Assembly: GCA_026874595.1 (NCBI GenBank)
Contig: CM049313.1
Coordinates: 36,896,159-36,960,158 of the forward strand
Source of the DNA: Sipunculus nudus
Taxonomy: Eukaryota; Annelida; Sipuncula; Golfingiida; Sipunculidae
Direction: 5' to 3'
Length of the DNA stretch: 64,000 nt
The translations under genes were made by a program, and so were the position numbers. The notes below the pieces were generated by a model. The model saw nothing but the letters and a program-made list of their open reading frames with translations, was not told where the DNA came from and made no database searches. Positions 34,380 to 46,372 of the stretch are shown one piece after another. How positions within the stretch are numbered: the stretch's first letter is position 1; each line of letters starts with the position of its first letter.

Positions 34380-36135
34380 CATCTAAAAATATGTCTGTAC
34401 TACCCAGCCCATTATATAAATCACTGCAGAAATCATCTAAAAATATGTCTGTACTACCCAGCCCATTATATAAATCACTGCAGAAATCATCTAAAAATAT
34501 GTCTGTACTACCCAGCCCATTATATAAATCACTGCAGAAATCATCTAAAAATATGTCTGTACTACCCAGCCCATTATATAAATCGCCGCAGAAATCATCT
34601 AAAAATATGTCTGTACTACCCAGCCCATTATATAAATCACTGCAGAAATCATCTAAAAATATGTCTGTACTACCCAGCCCATTATATAAATCACCGCAGA
34701 AATCACCTAAAAATATGTCTGTACTACCCAGCCCATTATATAAATCACCGCAGAAATCATCTAAAAATATATATGTCTGTACTACCCAGCCCATTACATA
34801 AATCACTGCAGAAATCATCTAAAAATATGTCTGTACTGCCCAGCCCATTATATAAATCACCGCAGAAATCACCTAAAAATATGTCTGTACTACCCAGCCC
34901 ATTATATAAATCACTGCAGAAATCATCTAAAAATTTGTCTGTACTACCCAGCCCATTATATAAATCACCGCAGAAATCATCTAAAAATATGTCTGTACTA
35001 CCCAGCCCATTGTATAAATCACTGCAGAAATCATCTAAAAATATGTCTGTACTACCCAGCCCATTGTATAAATCACCGCAGAAATCATCTAAAAATATGT
35101 TTGTACTACCCAGCCCATTCTAAAAATCACCACAGAAATCATCTAAATATGTCTGTACTACCCAGCCAATTGTATAAATCACCGCAGAAATCATCTAAAA
35201 ATATGTCTGTTCTACCCAGCCCATTATATAAATCACCGCAGAAATCATCTAAAAATATGTCTGTACTACCCAGCCCATTGTATAAATCATGGTAGAAATC
35301 ATCTAAAAATATGTCTGTTCTACCCAGTCCATTGTATAAATCACCGAAGAAATCATCTAAAAATATGTCTGTACTACCCAGCCCATTATATAAATCATCG
35401 CAGAAACCATCTAAAAATATGTTTGTACTACCCAGCCCATTGTATAAATCATCGCAGAAACCATCTAAAAATATGTCTGTACTACCCAGCCCATTGTATA
35501 AAACACCACAGAAATCATCTAAAAATATGTCTGTACTACCCAGCCCATTGTATAAATCACTGCAGAAATCATCTAAAAATGTCTGTACTACCCAGCCCAT
35601 TGTATAAATCACCACGGAAATCATTTATAAATATGTCTGTACTACCCAGCCCATTGTATAAATCACCGCAGAAATCATCTAAAAATATGTCTGTACTACC
35701 CAGCCCATTGTATTAATCACCACAGAAATCATCTAAAAATATGTCTGTACTACCCAGCCCATTGTATAAATCACCACGGAAATCATTTATAAATATGTCT
35801 GTACTACCCAGCCCATTGTATAAATCACCGCAGAAATCATTTAAAAATATGTCTGTACTACCCAGCCCATTGTATAAATCACGGCAGAAATCATCTAAAA
35901 ATATGTCTGTACTACCCAGCCCATTGTATAAATCATCACAGAAATCATCTATACTACCCAGTAAACTTTAACCCGTGTTACTACCCAGCACATTGTATAA
36001 ATCACCACAGAAATCATCTAAATATGTCTGTATACTACCCAGCCCATTGTATAAATCACCACAGAAATCATCTAAAAATATGTCTGTACTACCCAGCCCA
36101 TTGTATAAATCACCGCAGAAATCATCTAAATAAAA
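34380..36135. repeat. 54-bp minisatellite, about 32 copies
   Basis: Unit AAATATGTCTGTACTACCCA GCCCATTATATAAATCACTG CAGAAATCATCTAA, verified at 54-bp spacing (34391 to 34445). The left third carries CATTATATAAA, the right two thirds mostly CATTGTATAAA. A three-unit block with CACGGAAATCATTTATAAAT occurs at about 35613 and 35775 (offset 162). The 18-codon period opens frames on both strands (KNMSVLPSPLYKS plus; DIFLDDFC.DLYNGLGST minus). Indels near 34769, 35142 and 35578 break every frame, so it is not coding. Confidence 0.95.
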
Positions 36136-36680
36136 TACAAATCTGCAGCTATCTGCTAGCAGTTTTCCCTTTGTCTCTCTGTCTCTCTTTCTTCCTTTCT
36201 CTATCCCCCTAAAAAAATATAATAAAACAAAAACAATAAAATTCCAATAGTACAGGTATATTATCAAAATTTCCTTGTAATCTTGTTTCTGTTCAGATAT
36301 CGTCATCTTATAATATTGTTTTAGGTGAATGGTAAAAGCTGAGGAAAGCAATGTTTCATGATTAAGAAGACAATATAACAGACAGTCCTACGTTCAAAAC
36401 AGCTAGTGCCTGAGCTTTAGTGATGCATTAACTCTGGAACTGAGAATTTCTCTGGTGTTTTAATAAAGTTAAGGGGTTATGTATCATAACAATACTTCAC
36501 GCAGTTTATACAGAATCTCCCCCCCCCCACATAGCTTATTGGAAGAAACTAACCATCATTTGTTGTTTTAACTGATTTTAAAGATAAAGGTACCCAGCTA
36601 AAATTGCTCTCTAAATAATTGCATAAGGCTGGTATAGTATAAAACATAATTTGAATATTTGTTAACAAATATACTAACTT
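36136..36680. other. Unique AT-rich sequence
   Basis: No gene. Contains a short C homopolymer near 36521-36529 and ends at the left target-site copy of the SINE. Confidence 0.35.
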
Positions 36681-37116
36681 TTTTTTTTTTGGTGGAGGTA
36701 ACCTCCTCCATTTTTTAATGCTGACTTAACTAATTCTTAACTAAGTATGTACATCTGCAGAGTTTCCATTTTGGTTTGGGACAACTTGACAGGGCGGTAG
36801 CACTCGCTTCCTATCATTTTTATATCCTGGTGTCACCGAGGCATTGTCTCTACCACACCTGCGGGTCCTGGGTGTGTAATTATCCCCATTGCTGGGTCAT
36901 AACACCGAGGAACCCCCAAAGACGCACTTGTATGTGAGTGATACAAGGCTGTAGGGCACAGCCTTCCCATTAAGCCTGCAGAGCGCTCACCCTGGGTGGG
37001 GGCCGACCGTGAAAAACGTCACCGCCTCGGCTGAGATTCGTACCCACGATCTCCCGGCTTTGAGTTCTGCGCTCTACCCCTGAGCCACAGAAGCCAGTAT
37101 ACGAATCTACTAACTT
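36672..37116 (-). mobile_element. tRNA-derived SINE with poly-A tail and 9-bp target-site duplication
   Basis: On the minus strand the head carries an A box TGGCTCAGGGGTAGAGC (RC of 37071-37087) and a B box GGGTACGAATCTC (RC of 37033-37045), the internal promoter elements of RNA polymerase III. A GC-rich body follows, ending in a poly-A tail (T run from 36681). The target duplication TACTAACTT flanks it at 36672-36680 and 37108-37116, so the element proper is 36681-37107, about 427 bp. The body has AATGGGGATAATTACACACC and GGTAGAGACAATGCCTCGG. There is no ORF; mobilisation would depend on a LINE. Confidence 0.85.
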
Positions 37117-38675
37117 ACCTGTTTGTTTTGTCAGCTTCTGTCAGTGGACTTATTATACTGGCAAGTAGTAGCAGTCCCACAGCCTGATGAAGTCTACTGA
37201 TGTGATGGACAAAAATGTCACACTTTTAAAGAATGTTAAAAAAAATCAGGGAAAAAATCAGGGAAGAGTGATTTCTATCTTGACAATTTTGTCTGACTTT
37301 TAACCTCTGACCTATCATTTTTTTCCCAATTACTCAATACCTAAAACACACCCAGCATACCCCATGTCTAACTCCTTGTTCAGGAAAAATAATCATATTG
37401 ACTTTGAAATTATAGATCACTGCTAAATGTATATCAGAATCTTTATTTGTCAGAATCATATTTTTATTTCCAGCATGCCTTCATATAATATATAGTGAGT
37501 CATTTTGTATTTTTAGTTGATCAAAGCTAACCAGCTTTTGTCAGAAAAATCTTTAAAAATATCATGATGTAAATCTTTGACATTAAAATTAACTACTGAT
37601 AATAAATATGATAATGCTTTGTTTATAATATCTGTCTTGTGAATAAATTATGCTATAAATATTCAAACTCATAACATAAACCAACAATTTAAAAAATCTA
37701 AGATTTGCCAGAACATTAGATAAAGGTTTTCAATTAACTTTAGCATATTTAACAGAATCTGAATCCTCCCCATGCTAAATGAAATTTGTAATTTTAACCC
37801 AATATCAATCTTGTTGATGGTATTTCATGCAGAAATTAAGGTCACCTCATACACTTTCCATCAAAAAAGGTTATTATCTACAAATACAGGGCGATGGGTG
37901 CTCGAGTGTATGAGGGCTATTTGCTTCAAGTGCTTGTTTTCCCCGCAAAAGTTTTATCACAGCTTGTGGCAGAACATCAGAGCTTAGCTTGACTCACAGA
38001 GGCATACGCATCATGAGGAACGATTACCATAAAGTTAGAAAAAAAGATAAAACAAATATAATAACCTTGGTATAAAATAAAGCCAACTGCCCCAGCAGCT
38101 AACCCAATAATACAGCAACCAAAATGCATATTTATCATTTTATAATACCAGCCCTGGTTTGGCTGAGCTGTTGGTGTACCTAGAGCCATCTAGTGGTAGT
38201 TATATAAACTAATTTGTCAATACCAGCTGGAGGACTAGACTGTATTGATTTTTACATGTAGTGTGATAGATCACTTTGTAACATGCCAGTAACCTTGGGA
38301 GGAAACAACTCAAATTTTATCTGATTGGGAGTGTATTTTGGTGGAAACAGTAAACAGAGAAAAAGTCAACTTTCACAGAATGTGCTGTTTTGAGGTGTAC
38401 ATACCATCTCTGTTCCAATCCATCCATGATATATCTCTAATATCAGTTATTCTGACTATCATGAATATTGACATTTTCTTCATGTAAAAAATTAATACTA
38501 TAAAATAATGACTGGGGAGCATTAAACCTTAAACTTGAAAGAGCTCAGTTTCAAAACAAACATAAGGGTTAAATACACTTTTATCAGACTTTTCTCTACC
38601 ACATTTACTGGTTTTGAGTTGAAGCTCATTCTCAACACTGTCTTAATATTCTCTTGAAAAATCAGAAAAATGTAT
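37117..38675. other. Unique AT-rich sequence
   Basis: No supported gene. A minus-strand exon-like stretch (about 37119-37208) with a CAG|GTAAGTTAG donor and a hydrophobic reading AVGLLLLASIISPLTEA lies next to the SINE target site, but it has no start codon. A CTCF-like word is listed separately. Confidence 0.3.
38185..38196 (-). promoter_or_regulatory. CTCF-like core motif
   Basis: The minus strand reads CCACTAGATGGC, fitting the bilaterian CTCF core CCANNAGRKGGC at every fixed position. The next base (T) departs from the usual purine. A single short match; binding is not shown. Confidence 0.25.
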
Positions 38676-39820
38676 AATCAGAAACAGTATATGCTGCTCT
38701 GAAATTCCATAACAATAACAATGCAGTATCAAGCTCTCTGTAATTCCATAACAAGAACTAGTATATGCTGCTCTGTAATTCACTAACAAGAACCATTATA
38801 TGCTTCTCTGTAATTAGCTAAAAAGAACCAGTATATGCTGCTCTGTAATTCCCTAACAACAATAAGTATATGCTGCCCTATTAATCCCTAACATGAACCA
38901 CTATATGCTGCTCTGTAATTCCATAATAAGAACCAGCATATGCTGTTCTGTATTTTTTAAACCAAGAACCAGTATATGCTGCTCTGAAATTCCATAACAA
39001 GAACAATGCAGTATCAAGCTCTCTGTAATTCCATAACAAGAACTAGTATATGCAGCTCTGTAATTCACTAACAAGAACCATTATATGCTGCTCTGTAATT
39101 CCATATCAAGAACAAGCACATGCTGCTCTGTAATTCCAAAACAAGAACCAGTATATGCTGCTTTGTAATTCTGTAACAAAAACTAGTATATGCTCTCTGT
39201 AATTCAATAACAAGAACTAGTTTATGCTGCTCTGTAATTCTATATCAAGAACCAGTATATGCTGTTCTGTAATTCAATAACAAGAACAAGTTTATGCTGC
39301 TCTGTAATTCCATATTTCATTTCAAGAACATGCAGCATCCGCTGCTCTGTAATTCCATAACAAGAACCAGCATATGCTGCTCTATAACTCCATAATAATA
39401 AGAAGTAAATGGTGCTCTGTTATTCCCTTACAAGAACTGGTATATGCTGCTCTGTAATTCAATAACAAGAACTAGTTTATGCTGCTCTGTAATTCTATAT
39501 CAAGAACAAGTATATGCTGTTCTGTAATTCAATAAAAAAGAACTAGTTTATGCTGCTCTGTAATTCCATATTCCATTTCAAGAACATGCAGCATCCGCTG
39601 CTCTGTAATTCCATAACAAGAACTAGTATGTGCTGCTCTGTAACTCCATAATAATAAGAAGTAAATGGTGCTCTGTTATTCCCTTACAAGAACTGGTATA
39701 TGCTGCTCTGAAATTCCATAACAATAAATGGTATACGCTGCTCTGTAATTCCACAAAAATAACTGGTATATGCTGCTCTGTTATTCCCTGACAAGAACCC
39801 ATATATGCTGCTTTGTATGG
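38676..39820. repeat. About 35-bp tandem array with a 256-bp higher-order repeat
   Basis: About 32 divergent copies of GTATATGCTGCTCTGTAATT then CCATAACAAGAACCA. A composite block containing CATTTCAAGAACATGCAGCA and AATAATAAGAAGTAAATGG recurs at an offset of 256 (39311 and 39567; 39401 and 39657). Another block with AATGCAGTATCAAGCTCTC occurs at about 38720 and 39006. Confidence 0.9.
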
Positions 39821-40149
39821 CCTAATTCAAACCAATACCTGTTACATATTATAACGTTTACTCTCTAATGGCATAATAAAGAGTTGGTTCTTTTTACATT
39901 TAAACACAACATATGATTGTATCGACTGCTCTTTATCAAGAAAGAAAAGGCAATGTTACATCTGTGCGAGACCTTTAACTGTGGTTAAAAAGTTTCAATA
40001 AAACACAAGTATTTAAAGAATCCAATCAGTGACAGATGTGCCACCACCAGGTAGTTAATATTACAAGGTACTTCCATGTAAGTGCAAAACTTAGCCAGTT
40101 TTATACAAAACTTTTCAGAATATCCGTATATGAACTCATATGGATATAT
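39821..40149. other. Unique AT-rich sequence
   Basis: Nothing recognised. Confidence 0.35.
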
Positions 40150-40715
40150 ATATGTAGATTTGTTTTAGGTTCAAGTCGTTAACTTGACCTAGAGTTGCAT
40201 GTAGAACAATGACCTTTGTAAGTCTCATAAGAGAATATATATCTGTATGATCATAAGCAACTTGTAGGGGATTCGCCTGTAAACAAGATGTCCTTAACAA
40301 CATGGAGGGCACAAATGAGTTGATGTTCCACCTACCCTGAGAAAATGAAGTACCTATGTTTAATTCTTTTTTTTAGATTTCCCAGTCACTGGACCAAAAT
40401 TAAAAAAGCTGATTATAATTCATAAAAACTAAGATACTGTAGGTGATGCCACCTGCCCACTGCTGTGGTCACCAAGGTCACTGAGCACACCATATAAATC
40501 ACCAGATTTATTCTGTATATATAGCTCTGTGACCTTGGAAAGAAGGTCAAGGTTACCCATCTTTAAATTGACGGAGACTTTGTTGCTTAAATGAGCTAAA
40601 GTAATGAGTGTTCATTCTTTTTGAAATATCCTGCTCACAAGATAAAAGTTAACAGACAGATGTCATGGGTGACGACATCAGGCCATCAGCCTACACAGGC
40701 AGAGGGCTAAAAACT
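40150..40715. repeat. Dispersed repeat related to the element at 11.75-12.41 kb
   Basis: It shares the order of blocks: AAAATGAAGTACCTATGTT, the palindrome-like GGTGATGCCACC (40442-40453), TGACCTTGGAAAGAAGGTCA, TTACCCATCTTTAAA, TATCCTGCTCACAA, AAAAGTTAACAGACAGA, GGGTGACGACATC and GGCCATCAGCCT, then GGGCTAAAAA. It is more diverged than the copy at 12 kb and has no coding capacity. Confidence 0.65.
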
Positions 40716-40899
40716 GGCAAACTAAAACATAGTGGTTTAGTCATGCTTTTTTCACATAGCCCTGAAATCTAAAATAATTTCCCCCAGCAACCAGGAAAAA
40801 ACAACATATCAACATTGACCTACATACACATGCATACACAAATATAGTTACCATGTAACCAATGGATCATATCTACACAATAATCATTAAGAACTGTTT
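40716..40899. other. Unique AT-rich sequence
   Basis: Nothing recognised. Confidence 0.3.
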
Positions 40900-41530
40900 T
40901 CATGCAAAAAAATATATGTTTCAAAATGTGAACAGGCTTGCAGTTCTCAGGGGCTTCATGAGAGACCTTTGGGTGGCTGTACCTTATGGCGAGACCTTCA
41001 ACAGATGTGGATAAAAACCAAACAGCTGCCCAATCCAAGTGTATGGGGAAATATATGATGCCAAATATCAGCCACGTCTCCAAAGTCGTAATACGCACTC
41101 CATTTATTTCAAAGCCATGACACCAGTGCCACGCTCCTTGAGCCATGGGGACCTCCTCTTCTGACATGCTTCAATTGACCTAATTAATGTATACATAAAC
41201 TTGGACCGTAATAACAACACATGCTGATACTGTACTCATATAATCGGTTACGATGTCACAAAGGTGGCCACTGGTCTGCATTCAGCATGGGAGACAAATC
41301 GAAACCATTTCCCAAATGTAAACTATTTTATGTGCATCCAATAAATTTGGTCCCCCGACTAGAACCCTCGGGACTCACTCTGGAAATTGAATGGAAAAGA
41401 AGAAAACAGTAAAGCATCTGAACCGGCGTGCAACCTTTCAAACGCAACTCTCCGAGAGTGCACTGTTCATTTTGATACTGGTTATTGAGACTATCTGCAG
41501 GACAAAGCTAGAAGTTCATTAACGGGAGAG
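40900..41530. promoter_or_regulatory. GC-balanced island, candidate conserved non-coding element
   Basis: CpG-containing, non-repetitive. A 115-codon minus-strand ORF (40820-41167) begins MSEEEVPMAQGAWHWCHGF with A at -3 of the ATG and reads plausibly, but matches no family I know, and the plus strand has a 63-codon ORF alongside (41221-41412). Contains CAGCTGTTTGG and CATCTGTT E-box-like words. Could be a real small gene or first exon; I favour a regulatory element. Confidence 0.25.
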
Positions 41531-43388
41531 GAAGTAACGAGCATGCTGGCTTTGTTCGTGACTTTCCTCATGTTTTTTTTCTTCATTTCATCATCTAGAA
41601 AGGGGTTGGATGTTGCCAGCTGGTAAAATTATTGACTGCAAAGCCAAACGTTAATTCCTGGCTCAAACCATGCTGCAGCATACAGTGGGTCTTCTACACC
41701 CTCATTCAATGTCTAAGAAGTGACCCACTGGTCATGTTGCTCAGCTCAAGAACACACCCTGTAACAATATCACCTGAGATAAACTCTCATTATTAAGTCT
41801 CAGAGTTCAATGGAAAGGTGGTTACGCCATATACAGCTTAAACTGACTTCACAGATTTTAAAATCCCTGAATAAATTTCTTAACAGTTCTGTGACACATT
41901 GTGCAGGGCTCTCTTGTTTCTGATTCAAAGCAGGACATTACTTTGCCTTGCCAAATAAGTGATACTAGTCCTCCCAGAAACTGTTTTTAAAATAAAGAGT
42001 TGTAAATAAAAACTTTGTGTGTTGATTAGAGATGACTGAAGGTGGCCTATTATACCAATTTATGTTTTGATCCAAAACTGATGAGTGCCTGTCATGTGAA
42101 TGCTATTAGTTAAAACGGCCTAAAATTATCATTAATTACGCATTGTTAGGGTACAAGTCAGAGCAACAGATAAAACCTCTCTAACATAAACATGCAAAGT
42201 ACATTGCAATCCACAGACTGGACAAATAACTATTCAATTCTCAGCCAATGAATTTTGCCTCTAGATTGGGTAAATTACTGGTGTCAATTTATAACACATT
42301 ATACCTTCATATCAGCCAGAACTACAGACATACCTGCTGCTAAAGTGGACAAAGAGGTGGTAGTTAGCTCCACCTGTCAGTGTCTGACTGAACTGAGGGT
42401 GAGGGTAGTTTTCTTGATAATTCAACAATTTGATGTTTTATTTGCAGATATCACATTCTTGATCTAGACCGTGACATACTATTTGGGAACAAGAGTAAAA
42501 TGCCTGCTCCTCCATTGGCCTTGTGACCTACTTATACTTATAATCGCAACTAAAGGAAATTTAGTCATTAACATTTATCCAGTCACTTAATTTTATTTTG
42601 TTTTACATATTTCAATGGCAAATGCAATTACTTATGGCATGGCAGGTCTATATGCTATCCATGGAAAATTTGATGTGAAACTAAATCTTAATCAAAATTT
42701 TACTCAAAATGGAATAATGACATAATACTGTGAGCACTTGACAACTTGGAGTTCAATTTTTATATGAAATGGTTGGCACAATAAAGATTACATGGTTAGC
42801 TAGAGGAATGTATGTCACACTGTAACACATCTTCATTTATTATTCAATGTATAACAACATATAACTGCAGAAGCACAATAATGACACTGCTGGTGTTTGT
42901 CATTTTCAATATTAACATTAAACGTGACATAAAAATGGATTTGGAGGGAGTGCCACTGGTTTCAATCAACTGATAAAACTATCCTAGATCAACACATTGC
43001 AATTAAGTCACAAGGCAAAAAGTGCAACGGTTATTCCTCTGAGTTTTGCATGGAATATTTACTAAAAATGCTAATTGTATTAAAATTTTATGCCTGTGAG
43101 CATGTCATATATGAAGAACTGATTGGAAAATGATTTGCTGATAGCTATTGGCTGAAATAAGTGTAATGTATTAAATGTTATTTCTTAATTAGTATCTCAT
43201 ATCTGGCAATTGGTTCCTAAAAATCTGCGTAAGGAGCAGTACTTAAGAATTTTTTTTTTTTTATAGTTATTTAGCAATCTCTCAGATAAAGATTCTCCAA
43301 TCAAACTATGATTTTAACATTAATTGATTAAGGCTAACACTGGTGTGCATGAGGTACAGAAACAGCATGAATTTCACCAACACTTTTC
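41531..43388. other. Unique AT-rich sequence
   Basis: No supported gene or repeat. Slightly GC-richer patches occur near 41600-41780 and 42320-42540. A T run lies near 43248-43261. Confidence 0.35.
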
Positions 43389-43545
43389 TTCATATATACA
43401 AATATTACCTCAGAGGAAATACATGATAAAACTATCTGTGTTTTCCCATGGATATATGTTTCCATTATTATTTTCAATCTGATCCATGGGAAAATACAGA
43501 AATATTCTCATGTATTTCCCCTGAGATAATATTTGATATTATACC
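43389..43545. repeat. Long imperfect foldback (inverted repeat)
   Basis: The left arm (43402-43452, ATATTACCTCAGAGGAAATA to TTTTCCCATGGA) pairs with the right arm (43483-43532) at roughly 85-90 percent by eye, with a 30-nt loop. Weaker pairing extends about 12 bp outward (CAAATATT). If transcribed it would form one long hairpin. Candidates are a short MITE or foldback element, or a small-RNA precursor. Confidence 0.7.
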
Positions 43546-44129
43546 CTAATTGATTCTTCAATAATAATATTTCACATAACATTTGTATAACTATACAATC
43601 TGTGATTTATAGAAACTGACATTTTTCTGACAGAAATGATGAAGTAGTACATCTATTAATTATGATCTCATGATGAAGATAATATTTTACTTTGAAATAG
43701 AAGGATTCTACTAAAGAGCGTATATTTTAATGCATAAAATAAGAGCAATTTAATGGCATAAATTTGAAAGATGTCTTATGTGAAATCATCTAATAATGCA
43801 AAATCTGCAAAGGTAGTGACCTGACTGTCAAGTCATAGGAAGAACAATAATTACAGTACATAATAAACTTACATATGTTAATAATTTTCAAACTTAAAAT
43901 AAGCTCTGCAGTATTAATTTGAAATACTGAAATACATAAAGCCCCCTTTACAATGCCCAAAATCTCAGGATACAATCATACAGAGTAGGACTTCAAGTTA
44001 ATTATTAGCTATAGCATTAAGGAAATACAACTGTGCAGGAACAAAGGGTAACCAAGATAAATTACACAACTGGGAGATCAACAATGCAAATGAAATAGTG
44101 AGGATGAAGATATCCAAATTAACCATGCC
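43546..44129. other. Unique AT-rich sequence
   Basis: Nothing recognised. Confidence 0.35.
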
Positions 44130-44880
44130 AGCTTGTGCTGAACATCAAGAGAAACTGCTGAGGCATGACCAGAGGCAAACAAAAATGGAAAGTTGATCAA
44201 GCCAAAAGCCAGGAAAATGTCTTCCCAATGAAAGAACAGAGTGCATGCACATCAAGGAAAAACGTCTTGCCCAAAGATGAAGGGAGCCCAAGCTAAGGAA
44301 AGTTTCTTTAACAAAGAAGAAGAGCAACGAAACTGTCTTGGGGGACAGTCGGATAAATGTCTTGTTCAAGGAAGGAGATTCATAGTATGTGCTAAGAAAA
44401 ATGTCTTGCTTTTTTAAGAACCATAAGAGCACAGCTGACTTACCAAAGGAAGAGGAGAGCATCCACTGAGGAAAATGTCTTGCCATAGGAAGAAGATATC
44501 ACACCAAGAAAATATCTTCCCAAAGGGAGAACACAGCCCACTTTATGGAAGATATTTAGAATAAAGAAGAAGTGGGCGAAATTAAATAAAATGCCTGCGG
44601 AAGAATACAGTGGTTGTTGAAAAGTGATGTCTTTCTCAAGATGATGAGAGCTTCAACAAAGGAAAATGTCATGATTGCCATTGGTAGAAGAGATCACACA
44701 GCAAGTAAAATGCCTTAGGAAGAAGGCAAGAGAGGAGGAGAAAGTGTCTGTAAAAAGAAGAACAAAATATTTTGCTAAAGGAAAAACAAACGGTCATGGT
44801 ACGGAAAGCATCTTTCAAAAGGAAGAAAATATCACAAACTAAGGACATGAAAGCTTCAACTGAAGAAGCTCTGTCACTAT
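44130..44880. repeat. Decayed tandem array, about 55-60-bp purine-rich unit
   Basis: Recurrent GGAAAATGTCTTGCC, AAAGGAAGAAGAGAGC and related words (about 44216, 44268, 44357, 44398, 44471, 44507, 44662, 44820) at irregular spacing show an old degenerate minisatellite. The 113- and 73-codon minus-strand ORFs (44145-44486, 44669-44890) are the complementary F/L/S-rich reading. Confidence 0.55.
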
Positions 44881-45149
44881 TGCACCGCAAAAAATAAAAA
44901 TGATGTAAAAATAGGAAATAAGGAATTTCAAGAGAAAAATTATAAATGAAATAGGAATTTTATTATTAAAATAGGAATAAAGTAAGAAATATTTCTCATA
45001 AAAGATGGCCTCTTTCAGCCTTTCGGAATTGGCTTTCATTGCTAAACAACACTCAATTAAATAAATTAATCTAACAACACTCCTAACACACACAATAGTC
45101 AAAATGTTATTTTAGGGCACTTTCCTAAGAATGTACATATCTTATATAC
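44881..45149. other. Unique AT-rich sequence
   Basis: AATAGGAAT-type words recur loosely. No gene. Confidence 0.3.
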
Positions 45150-46372
45150 AGTACACTGAAGGACAATAATAAAGAAACAGTACAATGAAGGACATTACTG
45201 AAAAGACAGGACAATGAAGGACATTACTGCAGAAACAGTACAATGAAGGACATTACTGAAGAGAAAGCACAATGAGGGACGTTACTGAAGAGACAGTACA
45301 ATGAAGGACATTATTGAAGAGCAGTACACTTAGGGCATTACTGAAGAGACAGTTCATTGAAGGACATTACTGAAGAGACAGTACAATGAGGGACATTACT
45401 GAGTGACAGTACATTGAAGGACATTACTGCAGAGAAGGTACACTAAGGGCATTATTGAAGAGATAGTACATTGAAGGACATTAAGGAAGAGACAGTACAA
45501 TGAGGTACATTACTGAAGAGACAGTACAATGAAGGACATTACTGAATAGACAGTACAATAAGGGACAATACTGAAGAGACAATACAATGAAGGACACTAC
45601 TGAAGAGACAACACAATAAGGGACATCACTTGAGAGACCGTACAATGAGGTCCATTACTGAAAAGACAGTAGAATGAAGGACATTACTGAAGACACAGTA
45701 CATTGAAGGACATTACTGAAGAAATAGAACAATGAAGGACATTACTGAAGAGACAGTACAATAACGAACATCACTGAAGAGACAGTATAATGAAGGACAT
45801 TACAGAAGAGACAGTACAATGAAGGACATTACTGAAGAGGCAGTACAATGAGGGACATGCATTACTGAATAGACAGTACAATGAGGGACAGTACTGAAGA
45901 GACAGTACAATTAAGGATATTACTGAAGAGACAGTATAATGAAGGACAGTACATAAGAGACAGTACAATGAAGGACATTACTGAAGAGGCAGGACAATGA
46001 GGGACATGCATAACTGAATAGACAGTACAATGAAGGACATTACTGAAGAGGCAGTACAATGAGGGACATGCATTACTGAATAGACAGTACAATGAGGGAC
46101 AGTACTGAAGAGACAGTACAATTAAGGATATTACTGAAGAGACGGTATAATGAAGGACAGTACATAAGAGACAGTACAATGAAGGACATTACTGAAGAGG
46201 CAGGACAATGAGGGACATGCATAACTGAAGAGACAGTACAATGAAGGACATTACTGAAGAGACAGTACAATGAAAGACATTACTGAAGAGACAGTACAAT
46301 AATGGACATTACTGAAGAGACAGTACAATAATGGACATTACTGAAGAAACAGTACAATAAAGGACAGTACAG
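45150..46372. repeat. 29-bp tandem array, about 42 copies, with 211-bp higher-order repeat
   Basis: Unit CAGTACAATGAAGGACATTA CTGAAGAGA, spacing 29 (45241 to 45270). Variants are GAGGGACATGCATTACTGAA, AATTAAGGATATTAC and GACAGTACATAAG. A block beginning ATGCATTACTGAATAGACAG recurs at an offset of 211 (45857 and 46068). Minus-strand ORFs rich in C, L, S and Y are artefacts. Confidence 0.93.

Noticed and set aside
34349-35624. 150- to 253-codon ORFs on both strands at 34.3-35.6 kb
   Set aside because: Products of the 54-bp minisatellite; frames change at indels near 34769, 35142 and 35578 and both strands are equally open.
37026-37100. Functional tRNA gene on the minus strand
   Set aside because: A and B boxes are good but the acceptor stem does not pair, and the sequence continues into a SINE body with poly-A tail and target duplication.
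40820-41167. 115-codon minus-strand ORF as a real small gene
   Set aside because: Reads plausibly and has A at -3, but matches no known family, shows no splice or poly-A context, and the region is also open on the other strand; kept only as a regulatory-island candidate.
45771-46270. C/L/S/Y-rich minus-strand ORFs resembling a membrane protein
   Set aside because: Reverse reading of the 29-bp array.
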